A DNA stretch of 64,000 nucleotides from NCBI GenBank assembly GCA_029007645.1, contig JAQXIE010000024.1, positions 1-64,000 on the forward strand. The letters run 5' to 3'. A model generated the notes under the pieces. That model did not search any database, was not told the origin of the DNA, and saw only the letters and a list, made by a program, of their open reading frames with translations. This document shows, piece after piece, positions 27,109-37,308 of this stretch. The position numbers were made by a program, and so were the translations under genes. Position 1 is the stretch's first letter. Each line of letters begins with the position of its first letter. The DNA comes from Bacteroidales bacterium (GTDB lineage Bacteria; Bacteroidota; Bacteroidia; Bacteroidales; Muribaculaceae).

Positions 27109-27654
27109 TCAAAAGCCGCGGTTTTTACGGCGGAGGGCGGTCATGCGCTCTGAAAAGCCACCATTCTTGAGGAAATCGGCCGAAAGTCTTTCCAGTTGCT
27201 TGAAAAGCAGATAGTCAGCCTGATTTATGAGGATGATGGCCATGTTGGCTATGGTCTCCGGCGGCCGGGTTTCTACCAGCTTCATGAAAAACTCCGGATC
27301 GTTATGCGTCCGGCCGAGATTCCGCATTGCTTCATACTCCACGCTCCCTTTCTGCCATTGCGGAGCATTCCTGGTTTTCAGAAAATCCTCGTAATCCTCA
27401 AGCAGTTCTTTGAGACTCGCCTTAGCGACATTTATGAGCTTGATTTCGGTCTTGGCAGAAGTGGAGGCGGCCGCGCATCCCTCTACGATATTCTGTTTAC
27501 CGCTACGCGCAGCTTGAACCATTTGGTCGACAGTGCGGTCGCCCTTTTTTAGGAATTTACCGCAGAAAAAGTATGTAATCTGCTATATTGCATCACTCTT
27601 CTGATAGGTAAGCAAATTCTTATAATTGCCCATATTAGGAATAAGTTCATTCAT
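27109..27654 (-). pseudogene. Four-helix-bundle (suffix domain) protein interrupted by an in-frame TAG
   Basis: Minus strand from ATG 27654: MNELIPNMGNYKNLLTYQKSDAI*QITYFFCGKFLKKGDRTVDQMVQAARSGKQNIVEG..; same frame on both sides of TAG at 27585-27583. Confidence 0.75.
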
Positions 27655-27786
27655 GCGCGATGATTTTTAAGGTATGCAGATGTTAATGTCGATGTCGCAA
27701 ATTTAACAAAATCGCTTTCTGCGGCAAAGGAAACGAAAATTTTTTGTTATCGTGTAGAATTAATGGCCTCTTGAATCGGTACGGGC

Positions 27787-28794
27787 TTATGACCGGTTCT
27801 TGATTACGTAGAGGATTACCGGCACGCCGATGATCGGGGTCAGGGCGTTGAGGGGTATCACCGTATTGCCGGGCAGTACGCTCAGCAGGTTGCAGATCAG
27901 CGCCGTAGTGGCTCCGGCAAGCATGGAGAAGGGTAGCAGTATCAGATGATTGTCCGTACGGGTCAGCATCCTGGCGATGTGTGGCATCGCAAGCCCGATG
28001 AATGCCACCGGCCCGCAATAGGCCGTTACTACAGCCGTCAGTACACCGCTTACGAGCAGCAGTTGGGTCTTGACGCGGCTTACGCGCACTCCAAGATTGG
28101 TCGCGTAATTGTCGCCGAGCAGCAGCAGGTTGAGGGGTTTGGCCAGAAGCATAGCCAATATCAATCCGACTATTACCAGCCCCGAAAACCAGGGGAGTTG
28201 TCCCATCGGCACCCCGCCGAAACTGCCCATGCCCCAGAATACGTAATTCTGTATTTTCCGCGCATCGGCAAGCGATGACAGCAGGGTTACGAGCGATGAG
28301 GTGAGGTAACCGGTAAACATGCCGACAATAAGCAGCATCAATGCATTGCGTACGCGCATCGACAGGATGGTCAGCAGCAGCGTGATAAGCAGACTTCCCG
28401 CCAGTGCGCCTCCTATGATTGCCGCGTATCCGCCGATCTCCGAACCCCCGATCACAATCGGGCCGCTGATCCACAACATCACAATGGCCACGCCGAGGCT
28501 CGCACCCGAGCTTATTCCCAACACCGACGGGCCGGCCAACGGATTGCGGAATGCCGTCTGCAACAGCAATCCCGTCGCTGCCAGCGCGGCCCCTCCAAGA
28601 GTGGCAGTGATACATTGTGGGATACGGTTCTCGCGGATTATGAATGACACGACATCGTCTCCGGCTCCTGTCAGTGAATGCCAGATATCGGCTGCAGGGA
28701 TATGGACGGCCCCAAAAAAGATGTTGCATATCGCCGCCCCGACGAGCAGCAGTATCAGAATCGCAGCAAGGATGACGATACGCGTTTTTCTCAT
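27787..28794 (-). CDS. FecCD/BtuC-type ABC transporter permease (iron-chelate or cobalamin)
   Basis: 'QCITATLGGAALAATGLLLQTAFRNPLAGPSVLGISSGASLGVA', 'GPVAFIGLAMPHIARML'; likely start MRKTRIVILAA at 28794. Confidence 0.9.
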   Translation of the reverse strand: MRKTRIVILAAILILLLVGAAICNIFFGAVHIPAADIWHSLTGAGDDVVSFIIRENRIPQCITATLGGAALAATGLLLQTAFRNPLAGPSVLGISSGASLGVAIVMLWISGPIVIGGSEIGGYAAIIGGALAGSLLITLLLTILSMRVRNALMLLIVGMFTGYLTSSLVTLLSSLADARKIQNYVFWGMGSFGGVPMGQLPWFSGLVIVGLILAMLLAKPLNLLLLGDNYATNLGVRVSRVKTQLLLVSGVLTAVVTAYCGPVAFIGLAMPHIARMLTRTDNHLILLPFSMLAGATTALICNLLSVLPGNTVIPLNALTPIIGVPVILYVIKNRS

Positions 28795-28811
28795 GATCTT
28801 CGATTGACCCT

Positions 28812-29951
28812 TTATTCGGACGCAAGCCGCATATAATAATGTTTGCTCGGGATGCGGCCGGCAAGTTCGGGGTGCAATATGACGGCGATGTCGGCAAGAA
28901 TCCATTGCGGATGGAAAGCCGCGTCGTCAAATACTCCGCTCACAGCCGTATTGCTGCCGTAGACCTGCCCGTTCCTGAAGGCCTTGAACCGGGGATAAAT
29001 CTCGTTTTCTTTGCCCCACTCGGCAAGCGTCATTGTCGACGGCCGGAAATATCGGACCATCCACACATCTGCGTTGCCTGCCTGATACATAACCTTTTCG
29101 GGGGAGAGGGTTGCTGTGGCGACATCCTCATATGACTCGAACGGATTGGTCCCTCCGGCGTCCTTGATGAAATTGCCTGTCACTGACCGCGAAGTCGGGA
29201 CATTCCATACGTTGCTGTAGATGCCGTCAAACAGCACGGTCGGTTTATTCCTGGCTCCGGAAGCCAGCTTCCGGATATTGTCATAGTCTCTTTGGACCGT
29301 GGCGAACAGGCTGTCGGCTTTCGCTCCCTGGCCGTACAGGCGTCCGTAGAACCGCATCCATTCGGCACGTCCCAACGGCGTTTCCTCCAGATAATCGGCC
29401 GCCTCAATCAGAGGGACGCCCAGCACGCCAAGTTTCCCGTGCTTGTCGGCCGGTCCCATTGGCGAAAGGATTATGCCGTCCGGCCGTAAGGTCATGATCC
29501 GTTCCACATTGGGCGACATCGATTGGCCGCAGTCGGCTATCCTGCCGTTCCTGACCAGACCGGCGGCAATCGAATCGGTGATGTATTCCGTGTCGCAGAC
29601 GCCCGTTACATTGTCAATCATTCCCAATTCCCGGACAAGCGCCACATAGACATTGCTGAATATCACGCTTCTCTCAAGAGGAACCCGTATCACGGTATGT
29701 CCTGTCGTGTCGACGCATGCAGGCAGCTTCCGCGTCCGGTCTATCAGAATATAGGATGCCAGCATGTGCGTCGTATCCCATGGATCACGAATATCTACAA
29801 GCGAATATCCGTCGTTGTCTTCAATCGACAGATTTTGCGCATGGCTCACTATATTTTTGCCTCTTTCCTGTGACGCGCGCCGTCCGCTGTCTGCACAAGC
29901 AATCAACAGCGGAATTATTAGCGGCAGAAGTAGCCTGGAATTGAATTTCAT
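28812..29951 (-). CDS. ABC transporter substrate-binding lipoprotein (iron-siderophore/cobalamin type)
   Basis: 'LLIACADSG' lipobox; 'ERIMTLRPDGIILSPMGPADKHGKLGVLGVPLIEAADYLEETPLGRAEWMRFYG'. Confidence 0.85.
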   Translation of the reverse strand: MKFNSRLLLPLIIPLLIACADSGRRASQERGKNIVSHAQNLSIEDNDGYSLVDIRDPWDTTHMLASYILIDRTRKLPACVDTTGHTVIRVPLERSVIFSNVYVALVRELGMIDNVTGVCDTEYITDSIAAGLVRNGRIADCGQSMSPNVERIMTLRPDGIILSPMGPADKHGKLGVLGVPLIEAADYLEETPLGRAEWMRFYGRLYGQGAKADSLFATVQRDYDNIRKLASGARNKPTVLFDGIYSNVWNVPTSRSVTGNFIKDAGGTNPFESYEDVATATLSPEKVMYQAGNADVWMVRYFRPSTMTLAEWGKENEIYPRFKAFRNGQVYGSNTAVSGVFDDAAFHPQWILADIAVILHPELAGRIPSKHYYMRLASE

Positions 29952-30001
29952 AATGTCGTATCGCCGTCGCTATGCCGGGTGTTTCGTAGATTGACCGGCG
30001 A

Positions 30002-30793
30002 TTAATCGTCGTTGATCTCCTCGTGGGGGGTGTAGGAATTCCGCAGCAATTTTATGAGCATGAACATGGCGTGGTTTGTGGCGCTCTCGATCACGGTGTT
30101 GCGGTCACCCTTGAATTTGATTAATTCCGACACGGTCTGTCCGTTGTATTGAACGGCCATCCACACGGTGCCGACTGGCTTGAACTTTGTGCCGCCTTCC
30201 GGACCTGCGATGCCAGTTGTGGCCATTGCGCAGTTGGTGTGCATCAGATTGGCAACGCCGCGCGCCATCTGTTCGGCTACGGGCTGGCTCACGGCGCCAA
30301 AGCGGCTCAGGTCGCTGCGCGATACGTGCAGCACATTGGCTTTCACTTCATTGCTGTAGGTCACAACACTGCCGAGAAAAAAAGCCGACGATCCGGCGTT
30401 CATCGTGATGTTGTGCGCGATATTTCCACCGGTGCAGCTCTCGGCACAGGATACTGTCAACTCTCGTTCCACCAGCAGTCGGCCCAATACTTGTGAAATA
30501 CTGAGATCTTCAGTGGTCACGACTTCCTCATTGAACAGACTCTGCAATTGCTGCTGGAATTTATTCATCTTGAATCGCAGCAGTTCCACCGCATGGTGTT
30601 TGCCCGTCAGCAGAATCTTGGTCACCAGATTCGCCGTCTTGGTCATCATCGTGACGAATTCCGGCAATTGCTTGCGGAATTGTCCCAGAATGTCGGTGAG
30701 ATCCTCCTCTGAATAACCGAAAATCGTAACCATACGATTCTCCTCATGTTCGGCTGGAGTAGTCTGCGATGAATTGTCGGGTGTGGATTTCAT
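30002..30793 (-). CDS. CinA-type nicotinamide-nucleotide amidase lacking the N-terminal MoCF domain
   Basis: 'VSCAESCTGGNIAHNITMNAGSSAFFLGSVVTYSNEVK', 'ATTGIAGPEGGTKFKPVGTVW'. Confidence 0.87.
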   Translation of the reverse strand: MKSTPDNSSQTTPAEHEENRMVTIFGYSEEDLTDILGQFRKQLPEFVTMMTKTANLVTKILLTGKHHAVELLRFKMNKFQQQLQSLFNEEVVTTEDLSISQVLGRLLVERELTVSCAESCTGGNIAHNITMNAGSSAFFLGSVVTYSNEVKANVLHVSRSDLSRFGAVSQPVAEQMARGVANLMHTNCAMATTGIAGPEGGTKFKPVGTVWMAVQYNGQTVSELIKFKGDRNTVIESATNHAMFMLIKLLRNSYTPHEEINDD

Positions 30794-30812
30794 TGTGTTA
30801 TGGTATTAAGAT

Positions 30813-31844
30813 TCAGATTGATACGCGCGCATACGGGGGCATGTCGAGTGTGCTGTATTCTTTGTCAAGGTATTTGAAATAGCCGGCAATGGCAACCATT
30901 GCCGCGTTGTCGGTGGTGAATTCACGCGGTGGTATCCAGGGCGTGACGTTCATGCGCCTTGCCAGTTCCTCTACTGCGTTGCGGACGCCCGAGTTGGCCG
31001 ATACGCCGCCTCCGATCGCCACATGGCGCACACCCGTACTGCGGATGGCCTTTTCAAGCTTGCGCAGCAGAATGTCGATTATCGTTGCCTGCAACGATGC
31101 GCACAAATCGGCGATGTTGTCCTTGACAAACTCCGGATTCTCCTTCATATTGTCGCGGAGCGTGTACAGGAAGGAAGTCTTCAGACCGCTGAACGAGTAG
31201 TCGAGTCCGGGAATGTTGGGCTTCGCAAACTTGAAGCGCTTAGCATCTCCCTGAGCGGCATACCTGTCGATATGAGGCCCCCCGGGATAGGGAAGTCCCA
31301 TCACCTTGGCGCATTTGTCGAAGGCCTCGCCGGCTGCATCGTCGATGGTCTGCCCCAGAATCTCCATATCACTGGCGCTGCGGACAAGCACTATCTGCGA
31401 ATTGCCTCCCGATATCAGCAGACACAGGAAAGGAAACTCCGGAACCTGATCGGCCGGATCCTTCTTTACGAAATGCGACAGCACATGGCCGTGCAGGTGA
31501 TTGACGTCGATCAGCGGAATGTCGAGGCCGATGGCCATCCCTTTGGCAAACGATGTGCCGACATGCAGCGACCCCAAAAGCCCGGGACCACGGGTGTATG
31601 CTATCGCCGAAAGGTCGCGCTTGGATACGCCGGCCTGACGCAGTGCTTCCGATACCACCGGCACGATATTCTGCTGGTGGGCACGCGATGCAAGCTCCGG
31701 AACTACGCCTCCGTAGCTCTCGTGTACTTTCTGACTCGCTATGACATTGCTGAGCAGTACCCCGTCGCTTATGACGGCTGCCGATGTGTCGTCGCACGAT
31801 GATTCGATGCCGAGGATCACTGTCCTCTCTTTTCCTTCTGTCAT
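30813..31844 (-). CDS. tsaD: tRNA N6-adenosine threonylcarbamoyltransferase
   Basis: 'ILGIESSCDDTSAAVI', 'GGVVPELASRAHQQNI', 'GPGLLGSLHVG'. Confidence 0.95.
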   Translation of the reverse strand: MTEGKERTVILGIESSCDDTSAAVISDGVLLSNVIASQKVHESYGGVVPELASRAHQQNIVPVVSEALRQAGVSKRDLSAIAYTRGPGLLGSLHVGTSFAKGMAIGLDIPLIDVNHLHGHVLSHFVKKDPADQVPEFPFLCLLISGGNSQIVLVRSASDMEILGQTIDDAAGEAFDKCAKVMGLPYPGGPHIDRYAAQGDAKRFKFAKPNIPGLDYSFSGLKTSFLYTLRDNMKENPEFVKDNIADLCASLQATIIDILLRKLEKAIRSTGVRHVAIGGGVSANSGVRNAVEELARRMNVTPWIPPREFTTDNAAMVAIAGYFKYLDKEYSTLDMPPYARVSI

Positions 31845-31972
31845 GTTACAAAATTAACGATTTTGCTTAAAAAAGAAAAGAAAAATCGTTTTTAGACGCT
31901 AAATTCCCTCTCAGTGCCGCCTCGGCTGACCCGGATTTGGCTCCCTGAATTGAAAGTTACGGAAATTCTTAT

Positions 31973-31980
31973 TAATTTTG
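31973..31980 (+). promoter_or_regulatory. Predicted -7 element (TAATTTTG) immediately upstream of the tamB ATG
   Basis: TAATTTTG with ATG at 31985; possible ATTG -33 at 31949-31952. Confidence 0.5.
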
Positions 31981-31984
31981 CATT

Positions 31985-34900
31985 ATGGGCACTGTGAGAA
32001 ATGTCTATAAAGTGGTGCGTAGCGTGCTCTTCGCCACCGTTGTTACGGTGGCCATTCTATTCATATTGCTATATACCGCGCTCAGCACTCCCTGGGTCAC
32101 CGACCGCATCAGGAATGTGGCCGAAAAGCAACTCACAGCCTTCTTTCACGCCCCTGTCAGCATTGGAGACGCCGATATCCACCCTTTCAATGAAGTACGC
32201 CTGTCGAACGTGACCTTCACGTCGCCCGAGGGTGACAAATGCCTGACCGTAGAGAGGTTAGGCGCAGGCATAAGCCTCTGGCAACTGCTGATCAAACGCA
32301 ATATTGTCATCACTTACGCCGAACTGGTCGGCCTGGATGCCCATATCTCTCAAGCCCGCAAAGACGGGCCTTACAACATTCAGTTTATTATCGATGCGCT
32401 CAAGCCTAAGAAAAAGGGGACTCCGCCCACACGTTTCGATCTGAAGCTGTATAATGTCGTTATCCGGAAATCCGCGGTCAGTTTTGACCGGCTATGGGCG
32501 TCCGAATCCGGGCGCCGGCTTGATTTCAACCACCTCGCATTGTCCGATATCCGCGCCGACGTGGCTATGCCGCGGTTGAGCAACGACAATTATGAAATCA
32601 ATCTGCGGCGCCTCAGTCTGCGCGAAAAATCAGGCCTCTATATCGATGCTCTCAGCTTTAAGGCCAAGGTTTCGCCACATGAGCTGACGATCAGGGATTT
32701 CAGCCTGAAACTTGATCGGATGGATATGAAACTCAATGATCTGCAGTACAAGATCAATGGCCTGGCGTCCATACCCGGCACTCTGGCCTCGGCCGAACAT
32801 GACCTTCATCTGAGGGTGCAGAATCTGACGCCAGACGAATTGTCATTCATCCTCCCCGGTCTTGAAGCCGTCGGTGGTTCCTTCAATATTGACGCGGATC
32901 TGCAGGGAACTCTGGACAATATAACCGTCAGGCGACTGAGTGTCATCAACCCGTCGGATGCCGCCGGTCTGGAACTGGAGGGCAATGTTACGGGATTGCC
33001 GGACCTTGACGAGGTGAGCGGGTCCATTACCAAACTGCAATTGGACGCAGACTCCAATCTGATAAACCAGATTCTCTCGCTCGTTCCTTCGGTCAAGGAT
33101 AACGTCCCGCTGCTGATATCGAAATGCAAATCGGCCTTTGTGGATGTAGAGGGCAGTTTCTCCATGAGCGACAAAACGGCATGGCTGAAAGGGGATGCCG
33201 GAGTGGCTCAAGGCAAACTGTCGATTGACGGCCTGGTGAACTGGCGCAACGGCGTCGCGTCCGATCTAAAGCTGTCGACCGAGTCGTTCAGACTCGGAGA
33301 ACTGCTTGACAATCAACCGGTCAATAACATTGCCATGAGCCTGAATGCTAAGGTGAGCGTGCATAACAAGGATATCGCCGGCGATGCCGATATCAAGGTT
33401 CCCTCGTTGATTCTCAACGGCCGCGAACTGCAGAATATCAGTGTGACGGCGAGCAAAAAGGGGAGTGCCCTTCATTGCCTTGTGGAGGCAGATTGCGCAT
33501 TGGCCAAGGGTCGTATAGATGCCGAAGCTGCTCTTGCCGGCGCCGCGTCGTCGTGGAAACTTCAGGCTGTTGCCGACCATGTCAATCTGCCGGCCTTGGG
33601 CGTGCATGGAAAATATGCCGGGATGCTTGGCGTCAGGTCTCTAATCGCTTCGGTAACCGGTAATTCGCCGGCTAATCTTGCCGGCGAAGTCTATCTTGAC
33701 GATCTCAGCCTGCTATGTCCCGATGCCGACGACATTTTCCTGAAAACCCTGTGGCTCTCCGTCCGCGGCGATGACATGTACCGCAGCATCGACATCGATA
33801 GCGATCTCCTGGCCGGAAATGTCGACGGCATTTTCAGTTATAAGGATACTCCGGCTCTTGTGTCGGAGGTGCTCGCTTATGCTTTGCCCTCCTATGTCAA
33901 GGCTCCGAACAGGAAATCAGCTTCCGATCAATGGATCAATTTCCGCCTTACCGCCAAACCGGACGAGCCTCTTTACAAAGCTCTCAATGCAGGACTGGCT
34001 CCGGTTGAGAATGTGACGCTGACGGGCAAGATCAGGCCGGATATGATTAAGGTAGCAGTCGACGCTCCCTACCTTCTGAAGGGATCGGACAAACTGATCA
34101 AAGGAAGTAGGCTGCTGGCGACGGCAACTCCCGAAAGCGGCCTGGATATCGAAGTCAAATCGAAGCTGCCCTGCAAAAAGAATTCCATCAGTTCTTACCT
34201 TACGTCCAAGGTTCTGGAAGATAAGATAAAAGCTAATGTCGGATGGAATTTTGACGGTGGCACCGACCGAGGTTCCGTAAACGTGGCCATGGATGTACGA
34301 AACAATCCCGGACAACCGGTGGCCCTGCTGTTCGACATTCATGATTCCGATATTGTGATAAACGGCGAAAAGTGGGATGTCAAGCCTGCCGACGCAATCT
34401 TCAGCGAGAATGTACTCTCGGTTAACAATCTCGAGATATGCCATGGCGATCAACTGCTGCATGTCAACGGCCGGGCCTCTGCCAGTCCCAATGACACGCT
34501 GAAGGCAAAGTTGCGCGACATCGACCTGTCCTATATATTCAACACGCTCAATATCAATTATGTGACATTCGGCGGATATGCCACGGGCAATGCGATCGCC
34601 ACATCATTGTTCAGCAAGCATCCTGTGGCCCGGACCCAGGGTCTCAAGGTGCGTGATTTCAGCTACAACAACGCGGTATTGGGCAATGCCGATCTGGAAG
34701 GATCCTGGGACAATGCTTCTAAATCCATAGGAATACGCGCCGCCATCCTGAATCAGGAGAATCTTACCACCAACGCTGACGGCCGGGTGTACATCGGCGG
34801 CGATTCGCTGCGGTTCAATTTCGATGCCAATAAGATCAATATAGCCCTGATCAAACCCTTCGTGTCCGGTTTCCTGGATGATGTGCAGGGAAAGGCCACG

Positions 34901-36487
34901 GGACAGCTGACCCTGTTCGGAACATTCAAGAACATCGGTCTTGTCGGCAAGGCTTTTGCCGATTCTGCCGCTGTCAAGGTCGGCTACACCAATGTCACCT
35001 ATCATGGCAGCGACTCCCTGCTGTTCTATATCGACAGGATATCGATCCCCGGTTTCAAAGTCTATGACCGTTACGGCAATACTGCAATGGTGCGTGGCGA
35101 CGTGCGTCATGATTTCTTCCACAACGCCCGTATCGACATGAATTTCACCGATGTCAGCCGGCTGTTGTGCTTTGACACCGACAGCAGAATGAATCCCGTG
35201 TGGTGGGGACGTATCTTCGCCAACGGTTCCGGTCGAATCTCCGGCCGCCCTGGGTATACGCTTCTGAGTTTCAACGTAAATCCGGCTCCCGAATCCTCGT
35301 TCACTTTCTCGCTTGATGAAACTGAGACAGCTTCGGAATACACCTTCCTCACATTCTCCGATAAGAAGAAGGAGGAATCCATTATTATGATCGATGAGAG
35401 TCTGGAGGAAAAATATTCCAAGAAGAAAACCGAAAGTGAGAATAATAAAAGCGTTTTCGAGCTTGATATGTCAGTAGGAGTCTCTCCCAATATCAAGATG
35501 AATGTGATAATGGATCCGTCGGCCGGTGACAAGATATCAGCCACGGGCAACGGCGCATTGCGAATAAATTACAATTCGTTTGTCGACAACCTCAATGTTT
35601 TCGGACGTTATGAGATCGACAACGGAAGCTACCGGTTCAGTTTCCAGGACATCATACTGCGGGATTTCAATATAGCCAAAGGGAGCAGCATTTCGTTCAA
35701 CGGCGACCCGCTGCAGGGAATTCTCGACCTTACGGCAGCCTATAGGGTCAACACCAACCTCACCGACCTGGATAAAAGTTTTGCAACCGATCGCGAGCTG
35801 AACCGCAGTTCCATTCCTGTCGACGCATTGCTCAAGGTAACCGGCAATCTGACTCATCCCGATATTGCGTTCGATATCGCGCTTCCCACCATGACCTCCG
35901 ATGTGGAGCGCAAGGTGCGGAGCATCGTGTCGTCGGAGGAAATGCTCAATCAACAGGTGCTCTATCTATTGGCTCTGAATCGTTTTTATACACCTCAATT
36001 TGCCGGCAATTCCGACGGCGAACTTGTTTCGGTGGCTTCTTCCACCATTTCGTCCCAGATCTCGAACATGCTTTCGCAGATCACCGACAAGGTGTCGCTC
36101 AATCCATCCTTTAAATCGGACAGAAACGATTTCTCGGATATGGAGGTGGATCTGGCACTGTCGTCGCAACTGTTCGACAACCGGCTTATCATTAACGGCA
36201 ATCTCGGTTATCGCGACCGCAGCATTTCGCAGTCCACATTTATCGGCGATTTCGATATCGAATATCTTTTATCGCGAAACGGCTCTTTGCGCCTCAAGGC
36301 TTACAATCATTTCAACGACGCATATTATTATCTTAAATCGGCCCTTACCACTCAAGGCATAGGCTTGATTTATCGGAAAGATTTCAATGATCCTTTCGCA
36401 TTCCTGAAGCACAGGCCCAAACGTAAGATCCGGATCCCCGTGCCCAAGGCAACGCGTGACAGTATTAAGGAAGAGAAGAAAAAATAA
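31985..36487 (+). CDS. tamB: Translocation and assembly module TamB-like protein (DUF490, AsmA-like)
   Basis: 1500 aa, N-terminal TM; C-terminal 'GSSISFNGDPLQGILDLTAAYRVNTNLTDL' and 'LNQQVLYLLALNRFYTPQ'. Confidence 0.88.
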   Translation: MGTVRNVYKVVRSVLFATVVTVAILFILLYTALSTPWVTDRIRNVAEKQLTAFFHAPVSIGDADIHPFNEVRLSNVTFTSPEGDKCLTVERLGAGISLWQLLIKRNIVITYAELVGLDAHISQARKDGPYNIQFIIDALKPKKKGTPPTRFDLKLYNVVIRKSAVSFDRLWASESGRRLDFNHLALSDIRADVAMPRLSNDNYEINLRRLSLREKSGLYIDALSFKAKVSPHELTIRDFSLKLDRMDMKLNDLQYKINGLASIPGTLASAEHDLHLRVQNLTPDELSFILPGLEAVGGSFNIDADLQGTLDNITVRRLSVINPSDAAGLELEGNVTGLPDLDEVSGSITKLQLDADSNLINQILSLVPSVKDNVPLLISKCKSAFVDVEGSFSMSDKTAWLKGDAGVAQGKLSIDGLVNWRNGVASDLKLSTESFRLGELLDNQPVNNIAMSLNAKVSVHNKDIAGDADIKVPSLILNGRELQNISVTASKKGSALHCLVEADCALAKGRIDAEAALAGAASSWKLQAVADHVNLPALGVHGKYAGMLGVRSLIASVTGNSPANLAGEVYLDDLSLLCPDADDIFLKTLWLSVRGDDMYRSIDIDSDLLAGNVDGIFSYKDTPALVSEVLAYALPSYVKAPNRKSASDQWINFRLTAKPDEPLYKALNAGLAPVENVTLTGKIRPDMIKVAVDAPYLLKGSDKLIKGSRLLATATPESGLDIEVKSKLPCKKNSISSYLTSKVLEDKIKANVGWNFDGGTDRGSVNVAMDVRNNPGQPVALLFDIHDSDIVINGEKWDVKPADAIFSENVLSVNNLEICHGDQLLHVNGRASASPNDTLKAKLRDIDLSYIFNTLNINYVTFGGYATGNAIATSLFSKHPVARTQGLKVRDFSYNNAVLGNADLEGSWDNASKSIGIRAAILNQENLTTNADGRVYIGGDSLRFNFDANKINIALIKPFVSGFLDDVQGKATGQLTLFGTFKNIGLVGKAFADSAAVKVGYTNVTYHGSDSLLFYIDRISIPGFKVYDRYGNTAMVRGDVRHDFFHNARIDMNFTDVSRLLCFDTDSRMNPVWWGRIFANGSGRISGRPGYTLLSFNVNPAPESSFTFSLDETETASEYTFLTFSDKKKEESIIMIDESLEEKYSKKKTESENNKSVFELDMSVGVSPNIKMNVIMDPSAGDKISATGNGALRINYNSFVDNLNVFGRYEIDNGSYRFSFQDIILRDFNIAKGSSISFNGDPLQGILDLTAAYRVNTNLTDLDKSFATDRELNRSSIPVDALLKVTGNLTHPDIAFDIALPTMTSDVERKVRSIVSSEEMLNQQVLYLLALNRFYTPQFAGNSDGELVSVASSTISSQISNMLSQITDKVSLNPSFKSDRNDFSDMEVDLALSSQLFDNRLIINGNLGYRDRSISQSTFIGDFDIEYLLSRNGSLRLKAYNHFNDAYYYLKSALTTQGIGLIYRKDFNDPFAFLKHRPKRKIRIPVPKATRDSIKEEKKK

Positions 36488-37308
36488 TGCAATTTAAGAT
36501 AGACCTAAACAGTATATTGCGCACTCTGGGCAGAAAACCACGTACCATCGGATATGCCTTCGGCGGCGGGGGAGCCAAAGGCTTCTCGCATATCGGAGTC
36601 CTGATGGCCATGGAGGAGTTCGGCCTTAAACCCGATATCGTCTCCGGCGTATCGGCAGGTTCGGTCGCCGCCGTGATGTATGCCTCAGGTATGACGCCCG
36701 TGCAGATGCGCGAATGTTTCATCGAAGCCAACAGCTTTGGAAATTTTACCGACTGGGCAATCCCCAAGAATGGAATCTTCAAACTCAACAAGTTCTCAAA
36801 ACTTCTGAAATCCTGGATTCCAGTCAGCAATCTTGAGGAATTGCAGATTCCGACCGTGGTGTGTGCCACCAATCTGACGCGCGGTACACAGGTCGGATGG
36901 AGCAAAGGAGAGATCGCGCCACGCGTCATCGCCTCCTGCAGCGTTCCGATCATATTCAAGCCGGTGCGGATCAACGGCGAATACTATGTCGACGGTGGTG
37001 TCCTGCACAATCTTCCGGCATGGGCCATTCGCGAGCAATGCGACATGCTGTTCGGCTTCAATTGCTCGCCTCTTAATAGAAAATATACTTACAAGGATTC
37101 CATCATATCCATCGCTGCACGGTCATTCCAACTCGGTATGAAAGCCAATGTGTTGCAGGACATGAACATATGCGACTACGTGGTGAAACCACGCGAACTG
37201 TCGCAGGCCAAAGTATTCGATATATCAAAACTGGACCAGAATATTGAACTCGGCTACGAGGCGGCTTCCAAATTGCTCGCCGAGATTGCTCAACAAATCA
37301 ACTTATAA
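36487..37308 (+). CDS. Patatin-like phospholipase
   Basis: 'IGYAFGGGGAKGFSHIGVLMAMEEFGLKPDIVSGVSAGSVAAVMYASG', 'DGGVLHNLP'. Confidence 0.92.
   Translation: MQFKIDLNSILRTLGRKPRTIGYAFGGGGAKGFSHIGVLMAMEEFGLKPDIVSGVSAGSVAAVMYASGMTPVQMRECFIEANSFGNFTDWAIPKNGIFKLNKFSKLLKSWIPVSNLEELQIPTVVCATNLTRGTQVGWSKGEIAPRVIASCSVPIIFKPVRINGEYYVDGGVLHNLPAWAIREQCDMLFGFNCSPLNRKYTYKDSIISIAARSFQLGMKANVLQDMNICDYVVKPRELSQAKVFDISKLDQNIELGYEAASKLLAEIAQQINL

Noticed and set aside
1354-27585. TAG codon reassignment suggested by two in-frame TAG interruptions
   Set aside because: TAG is used as a genuine terminator for kdsB (5399-5401), and the permease also has frameshift/deletion lesions, so gene decay is simpler.
27683-28930. 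415-aa minus-strand ORF overlapping the FecCD permease in another frame
   Set aside because: Arg/His/Gly-rich out-of-frame translation; the 372-aa frame shows clear FecCD motifs.
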